A DNA stretch of 14,800 bases, from the NCBI GenBank assembly GCA_945906915.1, contig CAMDSI010000035.1, positions 1 to 14,800 on the forward strand, written 5' to 3'. A program made the translations under genes and the position numbers. This DNA comes from Spirosoma fluviale (lineage in GTDB: Bacteria; Bacteroidota; Bacteroidia; Cytophagales; Spirosomataceae). The notes under the pieces were generated by a model. It searched no databases. It was not told where the DNA came from and worked only from the letters and a program-made list of their open reading frames with translations. Within the stretch, counting starts at the first letter, position 1. Each line of letters begins with the position of its first letter. Shown here piece after piece: positions 1 through 7,252 of this stretch.

Positions 1-351
1 AAAGTGAAATTAATTCCGGCTCATATTAACCATTATGGCTGGGTAAAACCGCCCGAAGGCCTAAATAATAAGGTGCGCAACTTTACGCAATTCTACCACG
101 ATGATGCTTGGTTAGCAGAAAACGTGCCGGCTGATTACCAATTTGATTACGGTAATGCGGAGCGTTTGTTCCGATTCGATGGCACACATCCGGCCGTGAT
201 GGCGGATCGCGTGGCTAGGTCTAACTGGCCTTTCTATTTTGATCCGGTCGAATTAGAAAAGAAAATGACCTTGCGCCGAAAGATTTTGCAGAAAATAGAA
301 GACCTGACGGGTTACCGCGTGGGAGAATACAAAAACTACCGCCTGCTGTAA
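1..351 (+). CDS. glycosyltransferase, C-terminal part (5' end outside window)
   Basis: The frame is open from base 1 and encodes 116 residues ending in TAA, so the start lies off the left edge; the GTG at base 4 is just an internal valine codon. The visible part has HINHYGWVKPP near its start and the pattern FDGTHPAVMADRV with a following NWPF. From memory, these are typical of the C-terminal tail of family 2 glycosyltransferases common in Bacteroidota, where the tail follows the GT-A domain. The catalytic DxD region is not in the window, so donor and acceptor cannot be named. Its stop overlaps the next glycosyltransferase start by one base (TAATG), so the two are probably co-translated for one cell-surface glycan. 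The family call is moderately sure. Confidence 0.65.
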   Translation, partial: KVKLIPAHINHYGWVKPPEGLNNKVRNFTQFYHDDAWLAENVPADYQFDYGNAERLFRFDGTHPAVMADRVARSNWPFYFDPVELEKKMTLRRKILQKIEDLTGYRVGEYKNYRLL

Positions 352-1241
352 TGGAAGAGTCGATTCAATTTTTCCCGGCTTCGAAGGCTCCTGCAAAGCC
401 CCATTTTTCCATCCTCATTCCGAGCTGGAATAATTTGGCCTACCTACAATTATGTGTGGCGGCCATCCGAAAGCATTCAACGACGTCTTATGAAATTATT
501 TTGCATCTAAATGAGGCGAATGATGGCTCTAAAGAATGGGTCGAATCACAAAAGGACATTGCTTTTTCTTATAGCCCTATCAATGTGGGTGTTTGCTATG
601 CGATGAACGCGATGGTTCAGCTGGCTCGGGCGGATTATTTCCTGTATCTGAACGACGATATGTATGTCTTGCCTAATTGGGATGGTTTTCTGAAAGAAGA
701 AATTGAAAGCATCGGGCATGCGGAATTCTTTTTATCAGCTACGGCCATCGAGCCGAAAGCACAAAGCTCTTGTTCCATTCAAGCCGATTACGGTCGATCG
801 ATCGATACTTTCGAGGAAGCGAGATTACTAGAAACCTATGCTTCTTTGCCTTTTGCAGACTGGCAAGGCGCGACTTGGCCACCTAATGTGGTGCACCGTT
901 CTTTATGGGATAAAGTGGGAGGCTATTCAAATGAATTTACGCCGGGGATGTATTCTGACCCCGATTTTTCGATGAAATGCTGGCAGGCTGGTGTTCGCTT
1001 ATTTAAGGGAATTTCGCGGAGTCGGGTCTACCATTTTGGCTCGATTTCCGTAAAACGAGTAAAGCAGAATAAGGGCTATTATCAGTTTATTCGCAAATGG
1101 GGGATGACCTCTTCTACTTTGTCGAAATACTACCTGCGACGCGGGGATAAATTCGATGGGCCGCTTTCCCAGCGCCCGATTCCGGTTAAGGTGCATTTGA
1201 AAAATCTGTACTACCGCTTAAGTCTCCCTTTTAGAAAATAG
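351..1241 (+). CDS. family 2 glycosyltransferase (GT-A fold)
   Basis: This 296-residue protein probably transfers a sugar from a nucleotide-sugar donor to a glycan or lipid-linked acceptor on the cytoplasmic face of the membrane. The GT-A domain opens with FSILIPSWNN (residues 19-28). The acidic metal-binding stretch is YLNDDM (99-104), with N101, D102 and D103 standing for the DxD motif. SDPDFSMKCW (202-211) lies where the catalytic acid of this family is expected. There is no signal peptide and no clear membrane span, so it is likely cytosolic or peripheral. The ATG overlaps the stop of the preceding glycosyltransferase by one base, suggesting translational coupling. The 3' end overlaps by 11 bases the end of a convergent glycosyltransferase. 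Substrate and linkage cannot be read from the sequence. Confidence 0.85.
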   Translation: MEESIQFFPASKAPAKPHFSILIPSWNNLAYLQLCVAAIRKHSTTSYEIILHLNEANDGSKEWVESQKDIAFSYSPINVGVCYAMNAMVQLARADYFLYLNDDMYVLPNWDGFLKEEIESIGHAEFFLSATAIEPKAQSSCSIQADYGRSIDTFEEARLLETYASLPFADWQGATWPPNVVHRSLWDKVGGYSNEFTPGMYSDPDFSMKCWQAGVRLFKGISRSRVYHFGSISVKRVKQNKGYYQFIRKWGMTSSTLSKYYLRRGDKFDGPLSQRPIPVKVHLKNLYYRLSLPFRK

Positions 1242-2136
1242 AAATCAGTAGTTTGAAGCTATAAAGGAAACTGCCCAGCGCTGATTTTCCTTTATAGGCG
1301 AGCATAGCTCGGTGATGTTGTGCAACCGTTATAAATCTTCGTGCGCGCGCCGCCACGCTAGTTAATGCAAAATCCTGAGCTAATCCGCGCAAGGTTTCTC
1401 GATCCACACCTGCTGGACAGCGCTCCGCGAGTAAGGAAAGTCGCTTCACGATCCGCGCATTCCGCTCCTCCCGTGTGTTATAATTCTTTTTCCCTTTGCT
1501 TAAATCTGCCCCCATCGTGTTAGAACTGTGCTGACGGTAATTCACTAAGGCTTGTGGGAAATAAACTACGCCATGTAGCGATGCAGCTGCAAACCCGAGG
1601 ATATAATCATGTCCCACGTAATCTGGAAATGGCAAGGCGATGTCGGTGATTTCTCGCTTAAATAACATCGCGTGCCCCATGGCTTTCGTCCCAAAAACAT
1701 AGTGTAACGCACTCGGATAATCGCATAAATGATTTCTGTCTGAGAATTTTCCTGTGACATAGCCAGTGGCATCCGTCAAAGCAGAATCTGCATAAATGAG
1801 CGAATGCGAACCGATTGCTTCAGCCAACAAACTTATTTTTTCAGGCAACCAAACATCGTCTTGGTCCGATAAAGCAATCATATCACCTTTTGCGGCTCTA
1901 ATTCCGTTTTCGAAGGTGGCTAATAGTCCTTGATTAACGGGGTTTGCAACTACATGAATGCGAGAATCGCTAAAGGCATATTCCTGTAAAATTGCGAGAG
2001 AAGAATCAGATGAAGCGTCGTCCACAAACACAAATTCCAAAGAGGGATAGCTTTGAGCTAGCAAACTGTCCACTTGTTCTCGGAGGAATTTCTCCCCGTT
2101 ATAAGTGGCCATCACAATGGAAATTAAGGGCGACAT
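1231..2136 (-). CDS. family 2 glycosyltransferase, rhamnosyltransferase-like
   Basis: The 301-residue product begins with the family 2 opening ISIVMATYNGEKFL (residues 5-18). It carries VDDASSD (38-44), whose acidic pair binds the nucleotide, then ALSDQDDVW (88-96) as the metal-binding DxD region, and GHDY (175-178) in the acceptor part. The later YRQHSSNTMG (200-209) is characteristic of the branch often annotated as rhamnosyltransferase or RfbF-like; the sugar itself is not proven. The last ~80 residues are basic with no obvious domain. It lies on the opposite strand to the other glycosyltransferases and runs into the one on its left. It shares a 57-base divergent region with the ABC exporter gene. 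It most likely belongs to the same surface-glycan locus. Confidence 0.87.
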   Translation of the reverse strand: MSPLISIVMATYNGEKFLREQVDSLLAQSYPSLEFVFVDDASSDSSLAILQEYAFSDSRIHVVANPVNQGLLATFENGIRAAKGDMIALSDQDDVWLPEKISLLAEAIGSHSLIYADSALTDATGYVTGKFSDRNHLCDYPSALHYVFGTKAMGHAMLFKREITDIALPFPDYVGHDYILGFAAASLHGVVYFPQALVNYRQHSSNTMGADLSKGKKNYNTREERNARIVKRLSLLAERCPAGVDRETLRGLAQDFALTSVAARARRFITVAQHHRAMLAYKGKSALGSFLYSFKLLISIF

Positions 2137-2170
2137 TCGGATTAGTTTCTGAAAATTGTCGTAATTTGAC

Positions 2171-2180
2171 CAAAATTTTG
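2171..2180. promoter_or_regulatory. 10-bp palindrome in the divergent glycosyltransferase/ABC exporter gap
   Basis: CAAAATTTTG is a perfect palindrome inside the 57-base gap between the two divergent start codons. Read on either strand it gives AAATTTTG, seven of eight bases of a TAnnTTTG -7 box, with the conserved first T replaced by A. It lies 13 bases before the TTG start of the exporter and 34 bases from the opposite start. No convincing -33 element stands at the expected distance on either strand, so this is only a candidate for a divergent promoter core. Confidence 0.25.
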
Positions 2181-2193
2181 ATAAAAAGCCGCA

Positions 2194-4029
2194 TTGAAAA
2201 CATATTTTCGCTTATTAAGCTACGCCGTTTCGATCCGCCAGTATGTGTTTCCATACTTCGGGTTTTCCTTGCTAGCGAGTTTGTTTGGCATCTTAAATTT
2301 CACCTTGCTGATCCCCTTGTTGAACGTTTTGTTCAATCAATCCGCGCCGGAGAATATTCAGATTTACCGCATTCTACCTGCTTTTTCATTAACGCCGTCC
2401 TATTTCTCCTTTTTATTCAATCACTATTTCTATGGGGCTTTGGCGGATTTTGGGCGAATCGGAGCGCTGAAATATGCCTGTGGAGCCATCATGGTTTCCG
2501 TGATTTTGTCTAATTTCTTTCGTTATTTTTCCCAAAGAGTCCTTAAAACGGTCGAAGCTGACACGATTGCTTCTTTGCGTCAAGCGGTTTTTGAGCGGGC
2601 CATACGTTTAGACCTGAGCTATTTTACCGAGCAGAAAAAAGGCAACCTGATGTCGCGTTTGACAACGGACGTTCAGGAAGTAGAAAATAGTATTGGCCGT
2701 GCTTTCACTGCGGTATTTAAAGAGATATTCACCTTGGTTTTATTCTTTGTTTTTCTGGCTAGTATGTCAGTGAAACTGACCTTGTTTTCATTAATTATTT
2801 TACCTCTTTCGGGTTCAGTGATCGCAACGATAACGCGCAGATTAAGACGTGCAGCGGGGGAAGTACAACAGCATTTGAGCGGAATTATTAGTTTATTGGA
2901 TGAAACATTTGGCGCCATGCGCGTAGTGAAGGCTTTTCGGGCTGAGAAGATGATGGATGCCCGTTTTCAGGAAGGAAATAATCGCTACCGGAATTCACTT
3001 TTGAGGATGGTTTTCCGCCAAGAATTAACCTCACCCACTTCAGAAAGCTTAGGCGTTTTAGTCGTGACGGGGATCTTATTATACGGTGGTAGTCTGGTGA
3101 TTAGTGGCGAAGGAGAATTGACTGCGTCTACTTTCATTGCCTTTATTGCCACTTTTTCTCAAGTCATGCGTCCGGCCAAAGCCATTGCCGATGCCTTCAG
3201 TGGTATTCAACGTGGGGTGGCGTCTGCAGATCGAATTATAGAAATCCTAGACACGGAGTCCGAGATCAAAGCAGAAGAACCGATCGTAGAGGTGAAAGAC
3301 TTCACAGATAAAATATCCTTCGAGGCTGTTGGTTTTGAATATGTGAAAGGACGTTCGGTCTTAAAAGAAGTAAGTTTTGATATCCCTAAAGGAAAGACCA
3401 TCGCCCTAGTGGGAGCGTCCGGAGGTGGTAAATCTACCTTAGCGGATCTTTTACCTCGTTTTTATGATCCATCGAAAGGCAAAATAACGCTAGATGGGGT
3501 GAATTTGAAAAATATACCCCTAGATGATTTAAGGGGATTAATGGGCATTGTTACCCAGGAATCAGTCTTGTTCAACGATACGATATTCAATAACATTGCC
3601 TTTGGTACAGAAGCTACATTAGCGGAAGTGCAAGCTGCAGCGAAGATTGCGAATGCACATGATTTCATTGTAGCGGGACCTGATGGCTACGAAACGGTCA
3701 TCGGTGATCGCGGATCTAAATTATCAGGGGGCCAAAGACAACGCATCTCCATCGCCCGCGCCGTTCTAAAAAACCCTCCCATTTTGATTCTTGACGAAGC
3801 CACCAGTGCGCTCGATAATGAATCGGAGAAACTCGTTCAGGATGCCTTAAGTCATTTAATGGAGAATCGGACCGTTTTAGTGATTGCTCACCGCTTGTCT
3901 ACTATCCAGCATGCGGATGAGATTTTAGTTGTCCAAAAAGGTGAAATCATCGAACGCGGAACGCACGTCGAATTGATGAAGCACAAGAAAGGTGCTTATG
4001 CGGTTTTGGCACAAGGCATTACAGCCTAA
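2194..4029 (+). CDS. ABC exporter half-transporter, MsbA-like (lipid/polysaccharide export)
   Basis: This 611-residue protein fuses a six-helix exporter membrane domain (roughly residues 15-345) to a nucleotide-binding domain (about 373-605). Such half-transporters act as homodimers in the inner membrane and flip lipid A precursors, lipid-linked glycans or other hydrophobic substrates using ATP. All ATPase motifs are intact: Walker A GASGGGKST (407-415), Q-loop Q455, signature LSGGQ (510-514), Walker B LILDEA (531-536), D-loop SALD (538-541) and H-loop H566. The start is TTG: an in-frame TAA lies 12 bases upstream, no ATG precedes it, and the protein begins with a sensible MKTYFRLL. The glycosyltransferases on its left suggest a glycolipid substrate, but lipid A export as true MsbA and drug export cannot be separated by sequence alone. 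Confidence 0.9.
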   Translation: MKTYFRLLSYAVSIRQYVFPYFGFSLLASLFGILNFTLLIPLLNVLFNQSAPENIQIYRILPAFSLTPSYFSFLFNHYFYGALADFGRIGALKYACGAIMVSVILSNFFRYFSQRVLKTVEADTIASLRQAVFERAIRLDLSYFTEQKKGNLMSRLTTDVQEVENSIGRAFTAVFKEIFTLVLFFVFLASMSVKLTLFSLIILPLSGSVIATITRRLRRAAGEVQQHLSGIISLLDETFGAMRVVKAFRAEKMMDARFQEGNNRYRNSLLRMVFRQELTSPTSESLGVLVVTGILLYGGSLVISGEGELTASTFIAFIATFSQVMRPAKAIADAFSGIQRGVASADRIIEILDTESEIKAEEPIVEVKDFTDKISFEAVGFEYVKGRSVLKEVSFDIPKGKTIALVGASGGGKSTLADLLPRFYDPSKGKITLDGVNLKNIPLDDLRGLMGIVTQESVLFNDTIFNNIAFGTEATLAEVQAAAKIANAHDFIVAGPDGYETVIGDRGSKLSGGQRQRISIARAVLKNPPILILDEATSALDNESEKLVQDALSHLMENRTVLVIAHRLSTIQHADEILVVQKGEIIERGTHVELMKHKKGAYAVLAQGITA

Positions 4030-4044
4030 TTTCTGCAAATTTTA

Positions 4045-4076
4045 TTAGCTTATTCGTTAGCAAAAAAGTAATTTTG
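4045..4076 (+). promoter_or_regulatory. Bacteroidota-type promoter for aminotransferase-nhaD
   Basis: TAATTTTG at 4069-4076 matches the TAnnTTTG -7 consensus exactly. Twenty bases upstream, TTAG (4045-4048) matches three of four bases of the TTTG -33 box. Transcription would begin near 4083, giving a leader of about 44 bases before the ATG at 4127. The 97-base gap follows the stop of the ABC exporter and has no clear terminator hairpin, so readthrough from upstream is also possible. Confidence 0.55.
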
Positions 4077-4126
4077 TATCCGATTTATATACTAAATTAA
4101 TACCCAAATATTCGTTTCTAAATAAC

Positions 4127-5329
4127 ATGTCACAAGCACAATTAGCCCAAAGAATTCAAGCATTAGATGAATCATCCACTTTAGGGATGACGAAAAAAGC
4201 GCGCGAACTAGCAGCTCAAGGTCACAAAGTAATCAGTCTTTCCGTAGGAGAGCCCGATTTTAAAACACCTGCTCACATCTGTGAAGCAGCTAAAAAGGCA
4301 GTTGATGATGGTTTTCACGGGTATTCACCAGTGGCAGGTTACCCAGACTTGCGCATGGCAATTGCAAATAAATTAAAGCGGGATAACAACTTGGAATGGG
4401 GTTCCGAAAACATCGTCGTTAGCACGGGGGCAAAGCATTCCTTAGCGAATGCGATCGCAGCCTTGATAAATCCAGGTGACGAGGTAATCGTTTTTGCACC
4501 CTATTGGGTTTCTTACTCTGAGATGGTCAAATTAGCGGAAGGGAAGTCCGTTATTGTTCAAGGTGCTTTTGATAATAATTTCAAAGTAACTCCGGAGCAA
4601 TTCGAAGCGGCTATCACGCCTAAAACGAAAATGGTCATGTTCGCATCTCCGAACAATCCAACAGGATCAGTTTACACAGAATCAGAGTTACGTGATATCG
4701 CAAATGTGGTCGCACGTCACGAAAATATATTCGTCCTAGCGGATGAAATTTACGAATATATCAACTTCACCCAAGGTGGTCACTTCTCGATCGGTTCTAT
4801 TCCAGAAATCAAGGAGCGTGTGATCACGGTGAACGGTGTGGCGAAAGGCCATGCCATGACAGGTTGGAGAATTGGATTTATCGCAGCGGCAAAATGGATT
4901 GCTGACGGTGTGGAAAAATTACAAGGTCAAGTGACTTCAGGTACGAACTCCATTGCTCAAAAAGCGGCAGTAGCAGCTTTCAACGGAACATTGGATCATG
5001 CGTATGAGATGAAAGCGGCTTACGATCGTCGTCGTAAATTAGTGGTGGAGAAATTACGTGAGATTCCAGGATTTAAAGTGAATATGCCAGAAGGCGCCTT
5101 CTATGCATTCCCTGATATTTCTTACTATTTCGGAAAAACAGATGGTAAAACGGTAATTAACGATTCGGATGATTTCTGCTCTTGGTTACTAGCGGACGCC
5201 TTTGTGGCGACTGTTGCTGGATCAGGATTTGGTGCACCAGATTGCATGCGTATTTCTACCGCAGCAGCTGACGAGCAATTAGTAGAAGCTTGTGATCGCA
5301 TTAAGGCGGCCGTGGCTAAATTAAAATAA
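4127..5329 (+). CDS. pyridoxal-phosphate aspartate-type aminotransferase (class I/II)
   Basis: The 400-residue enzyme is a fold-type I PLP aminotransferase, probably interconverting aspartate and 2-oxoglutarate with oxaloacetate and glutamate in the cytosol. The PLP site GVAKGHAMTGWRIG (237-250) fits the class I attachment pattern, with K240 as the Schiff-base lysine. Other cofactor residues are in SPNNPTG (174-180) and ADEIY (205-209; D206 contacts the pyridine nitrogen, Y209 its O3'). R375 in MRIS is the expected binder of the substrate alpha-carboxylate. The residue before K240 is alanine where many relatives have serine; this is allowed by the family pattern. Length and layout fit the bacterial aspartate aminotransferases of the Thermus type. 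Side-chain specificity (aspartate, aromatic or prephenate) is not settled. nhaD starts one base after its stop. Confidence 0.9.
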   Translation: MSQAQLAQRIQALDESSTLGMTKKARELAAQGHKVISLSVGEPDFKTPAHICEAAKKAVDDGFHGYSPVAGYPDLRMAIANKLKRDNNLEWGSENIVVSTGAKHSLANAIAALINPGDEVIVFAPYWVSYSEMVKLAEGKSVIVQGAFDNNFKVTPEQFEAAITPKTKMVMFASPNNPTGSVYTESELRDIANVVARHENIFVLADEIYEYINFTQGGHFSIGSIPEIKERVITVNGVAKGHAMTGWRIGFIAAAKWIADGVEKLQGQVTSGTNSIAQKAAVAAFNGTLDHAYEMKAAYDRRRKLVVEKLREIPGFKVNMPEGAFYAFPDISYYFGKTDGKTVINDSDDFCSWLLADAFVATVAGSGFGAPDCMRISTAAADEQLVEACDRIKAAVAKLK

Positions 5330-5330
5330 G

Positions 5331-6584
5331 ATGGGAATCGCGTCCATAATTATCTTCATTTTGGGCTATTTAGCCATTGCTTTCGAGCATCCATTGAAGA
5401 TAAATAAGACGGCTACAGCGTTGGTTACAGGAGTACTTGTTTGGACGCTCTATGCGATTTCGAAAGGAGATGCCTCCGAATTAGGACATCACCTAGCCTC
5501 TACCTCAGAAATTTTATTCTTCTTACTAGGTGCAATGACGCTAGTCGAATTAGTCGACGCCCACCAAGGATTCTATTTCGTTTCTCGATTAATCAAAACA
5601 GAAAAGGTGATTAAACTGCTATGGATAGTAGGTTTGATTACCTTTTTTATGTCAGCCATTTTAGATAATTTGACCACTGCGATTGTAATGGTTACCCTAT
5701 TGCGTAAGTTGATCAGCAATAAAGAAACACGCAAATACTTCGTCGGAATAGTCGTGATCGCTGCGAATGCTGGTGGCGCTTGGTCGCCCATCGGTGATGT
5801 AACAACGACTATGCTGTGGATAGGTGGCCAAATATCAGCCTCGGGCATCATTCAGGGCTTATTTTTACCCTCTTTACTTTCACTCGTTGTTCCTTTAGCA
5901 GTTGCTTCCTTTGTGTTGAAAAAGGAATCAATAGGAAAGCCAGCTGCGCTTGAAGCCTTGAGTGCGACCGATGAGCGCGATGGTAAAATCATGCTTTTTG
6001 CGGGTGCAGGCTCTCTATTAGGCGTTCCCCTATTCAAGACTTTGACTCATTTGCCACCCTACATGGGCATTTTGCTAGCCTTGGGGCTTGTTTGGATACT
6101 ATCTGAAATCCTGCATTCAGAAAAAGACGAGGAGGCGAAGAAGCACTTAAGTGTAGGTTATGCGTTGACCAAAATCGACACCTCCAGCATCCTCTTTTTC
6201 TTAGGAATCTTATTAGCCATTGGTGGTCTAGAATCCTTTGGTTATTTGCATGCGCTTTCAGATCAATTAGCCCATTATTTTGGTAATCAGAATCTGATTA
6301 TCACTATTATAGGCTTAGCCTCAGCTGTTGTGGATAATGTGCCATTAGTCGCTGCCACGATTGGTATGTATTCTTTAGTGGACTTTCCGATGGATCACGA
6401 AATGTGGGAATATTTGGCCTTTTGTGCCGGCACAGGAGGAAGTATCTTGATTATAGGATCCGCAGCCGGAGTCGCTGTGATGGGAATGGAGAAGATTGAG
6501 TTTGGCTGGTATTTGAAGAAAATAGGCTTTCTTGCCTTTTTAGGCTATTTCGCTGGAGCTGGCTTGTATCTTTTATTGCATTAA
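5331..6584 (+). CDS. nhaD: NhaD-type Na+/H+ antiporter
   Basis: This 417-residue, highly hydrophobic inner-membrane protein has about a dozen membrane segments. It should exchange cytoplasmic Na+ or Li+ for external H+, serving sodium and pH balance. Recognisable NhaD blocks are LDNLTTAIVMV (111-121), the long signature from NAGGAWSPIGDVTTTM (146-161), and VVDNVPLVAATIGMY (333-347). The paired DN motifs (D112, D335) within helices are the expected ion-binding carboxylates of this ion-transporter superfamily. The start ATG is one base after the aminotransferase stop (TAAGATG), with no other in-frame start nearby, so the two genes are almost certainly one transcript. Its stop shares the four bases TTAA with the stop of the convergent PAP2 gene. 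Confidence 0.92.
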   Translation: MGIASIIIFILGYLAIAFEHPLKINKTATALVTGVLVWTLYAISKGDASELGHHLASTSEILFFLLGAMTLVELVDAHQGFYFVSRLIKTEKVIKLLWIVGLITFFMSAILDNLTTAIVMVTLLRKLISNKETRKYFVGIVVIAANAGGAWSPIGDVTTTMLWIGGQISASGIIQGLFLPSLLSLVVPLAVASFVLKKESIGKPAALEALSATDERDGKIMLFAGAGSLLGVPLFKTLTHLPPYMGILLALGLVWILSEILHSEKDEEAKKHLSVGYALTKIDTSSILFFLGILLAIGGLESFGYLHALSDQLAHYFGNQNLIITIIGLASAVVDNVPLVAATIGMYSLVDFPMDHEMWEYLAFCAGTGGSILIIGSAAGVAVMGMEKIEFGWYLKKIGFLAFLGYFAGAGLYLLLH

Positions 6585-7252
6585 AATCCGATCGACATGC
6601 TTGCGCCATAATAAGCTGGAGCAACTTGAGGAGTCAAGGTAAAATGATTCAATTTTTGCCATTGATTACGCACTTTCGGATAAAGAATATAGGCAAGTTC
6701 TGCCGAGGCGATACCAATCGCTGATCCCATTAAAACATCTGTTACCCAATGTTTATTGTTAGCTATGCGCAATGCTCCCGTAGCAGTAGCGAGAGTATAA
6801 CCTGCGATGACGAACTCAGGGTGTGTATCCCGGAATTCGTGAGCTAAAACGGTTGCTCCAAAAAATGCCGTGGCCGTATGCCCCGAAGAAAAGGTCTTTT
6901 CTGTACCATCAGGTCTTGCCTCTATTACTAAGGCTTTTAAGCCTTGCGTCGTAGCCACATAAATTCCTGTTCCTAAAATAAAAATTCCCGCCTGATCGAA
7001 GGCCTCGTGCTTTCCCTTATAACCGCCTATGCGCATACCGATTTGAATAGCAGTAGGCCCATATTGAATATAATCATCTAGAGGAGTGACATGGCCAGTT
7101 GCGACAATATTTGTCTGAATTTGTTTTGCAAAAGGATTGTAGGTTAATCCACTGGCAATGCCTAAAGCGAGCGGAGTTTTCCATTTCTTAAAGGAAGGTT
7201 TCTCCGCTTGAACAGCAAACGAAATCAAACAAAAGAGGGTGATGATTCTCAT
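6581..7252 (-). CDS. PAP2-family phosphatase, exported or membrane-bound
   Basis: The 223-residue product has a hydrophobic N-terminus consistent with a signal peptide (MRIITLFCLISFAVQA, cleavage near residue 16) and several later hydrophobic stretches. The three-part phosphatase signature is present: K106 through R113-P114 (KALVIEARP), SSGH (122-125, a variant of PSGH with the key histidine H125), and R162 through H168 to D172 (RIANNKHWVTD). PAP2 enzymes remove phosphate from lipids such as undecaprenyl pyrophosphate, phosphatidic acid or lipid A, with the active site facing the periplasm; the exact lipid is not determined here. The C-terminus is beta-like and ends in GF, reminiscent of outer-membrane proteins. 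Its ATG overlaps the stop of the TlpA-like gene by one base (TAATG), so it is translated from the same mRNA. Confidence 0.88.
   Translation of the reverse strand: MRIITLFCLISFAVQAEKPSFKKWKTPLALGIASGLTYNPFAKQIQTNIVATGHVTPLDDYIQYGPTAIQIGMRIGGYKGKHEAFDQAGIFILGTGIYVATTQGLKALVIEARPDGTEKTFSSGHTATAFFGATVLAHEFRDTHPEFVIAGYTLATATGALRIANNKHWVTDVLMGSAIGIASAELAYILYPKVRNQWQKLNHFTLTPQVAPAYYGASMSIGF

Noticed and set aside
174..240. CRISPR, tRNA, rRNA or mobile-element signals anywhere in the window
   Set aside because: No regularly spaced repeats, cloverleaf-like sequences, transposase motifs or terminal inverted repeats were found on reading either strand. The coordinates given are only a placeholder for this window-wide remark.
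1992..2513. 173-codon plus-strand open frame spanning the divergent glycosyltransferase/ABC exporter gap
   Set aside because: It lies antisense to the glycosyltransferase start and out of frame with the exporter, both of which have clear family motifs. Its own translation shows no recognisable domain and looks like a shadow frame.
4030..4068. Terminator after the ABC exporter
   Set aside because: TTAGC occurs twice (4045-4049 and 4057-4061) as a direct repeat, not an inverted one, so it forms no stable stem.
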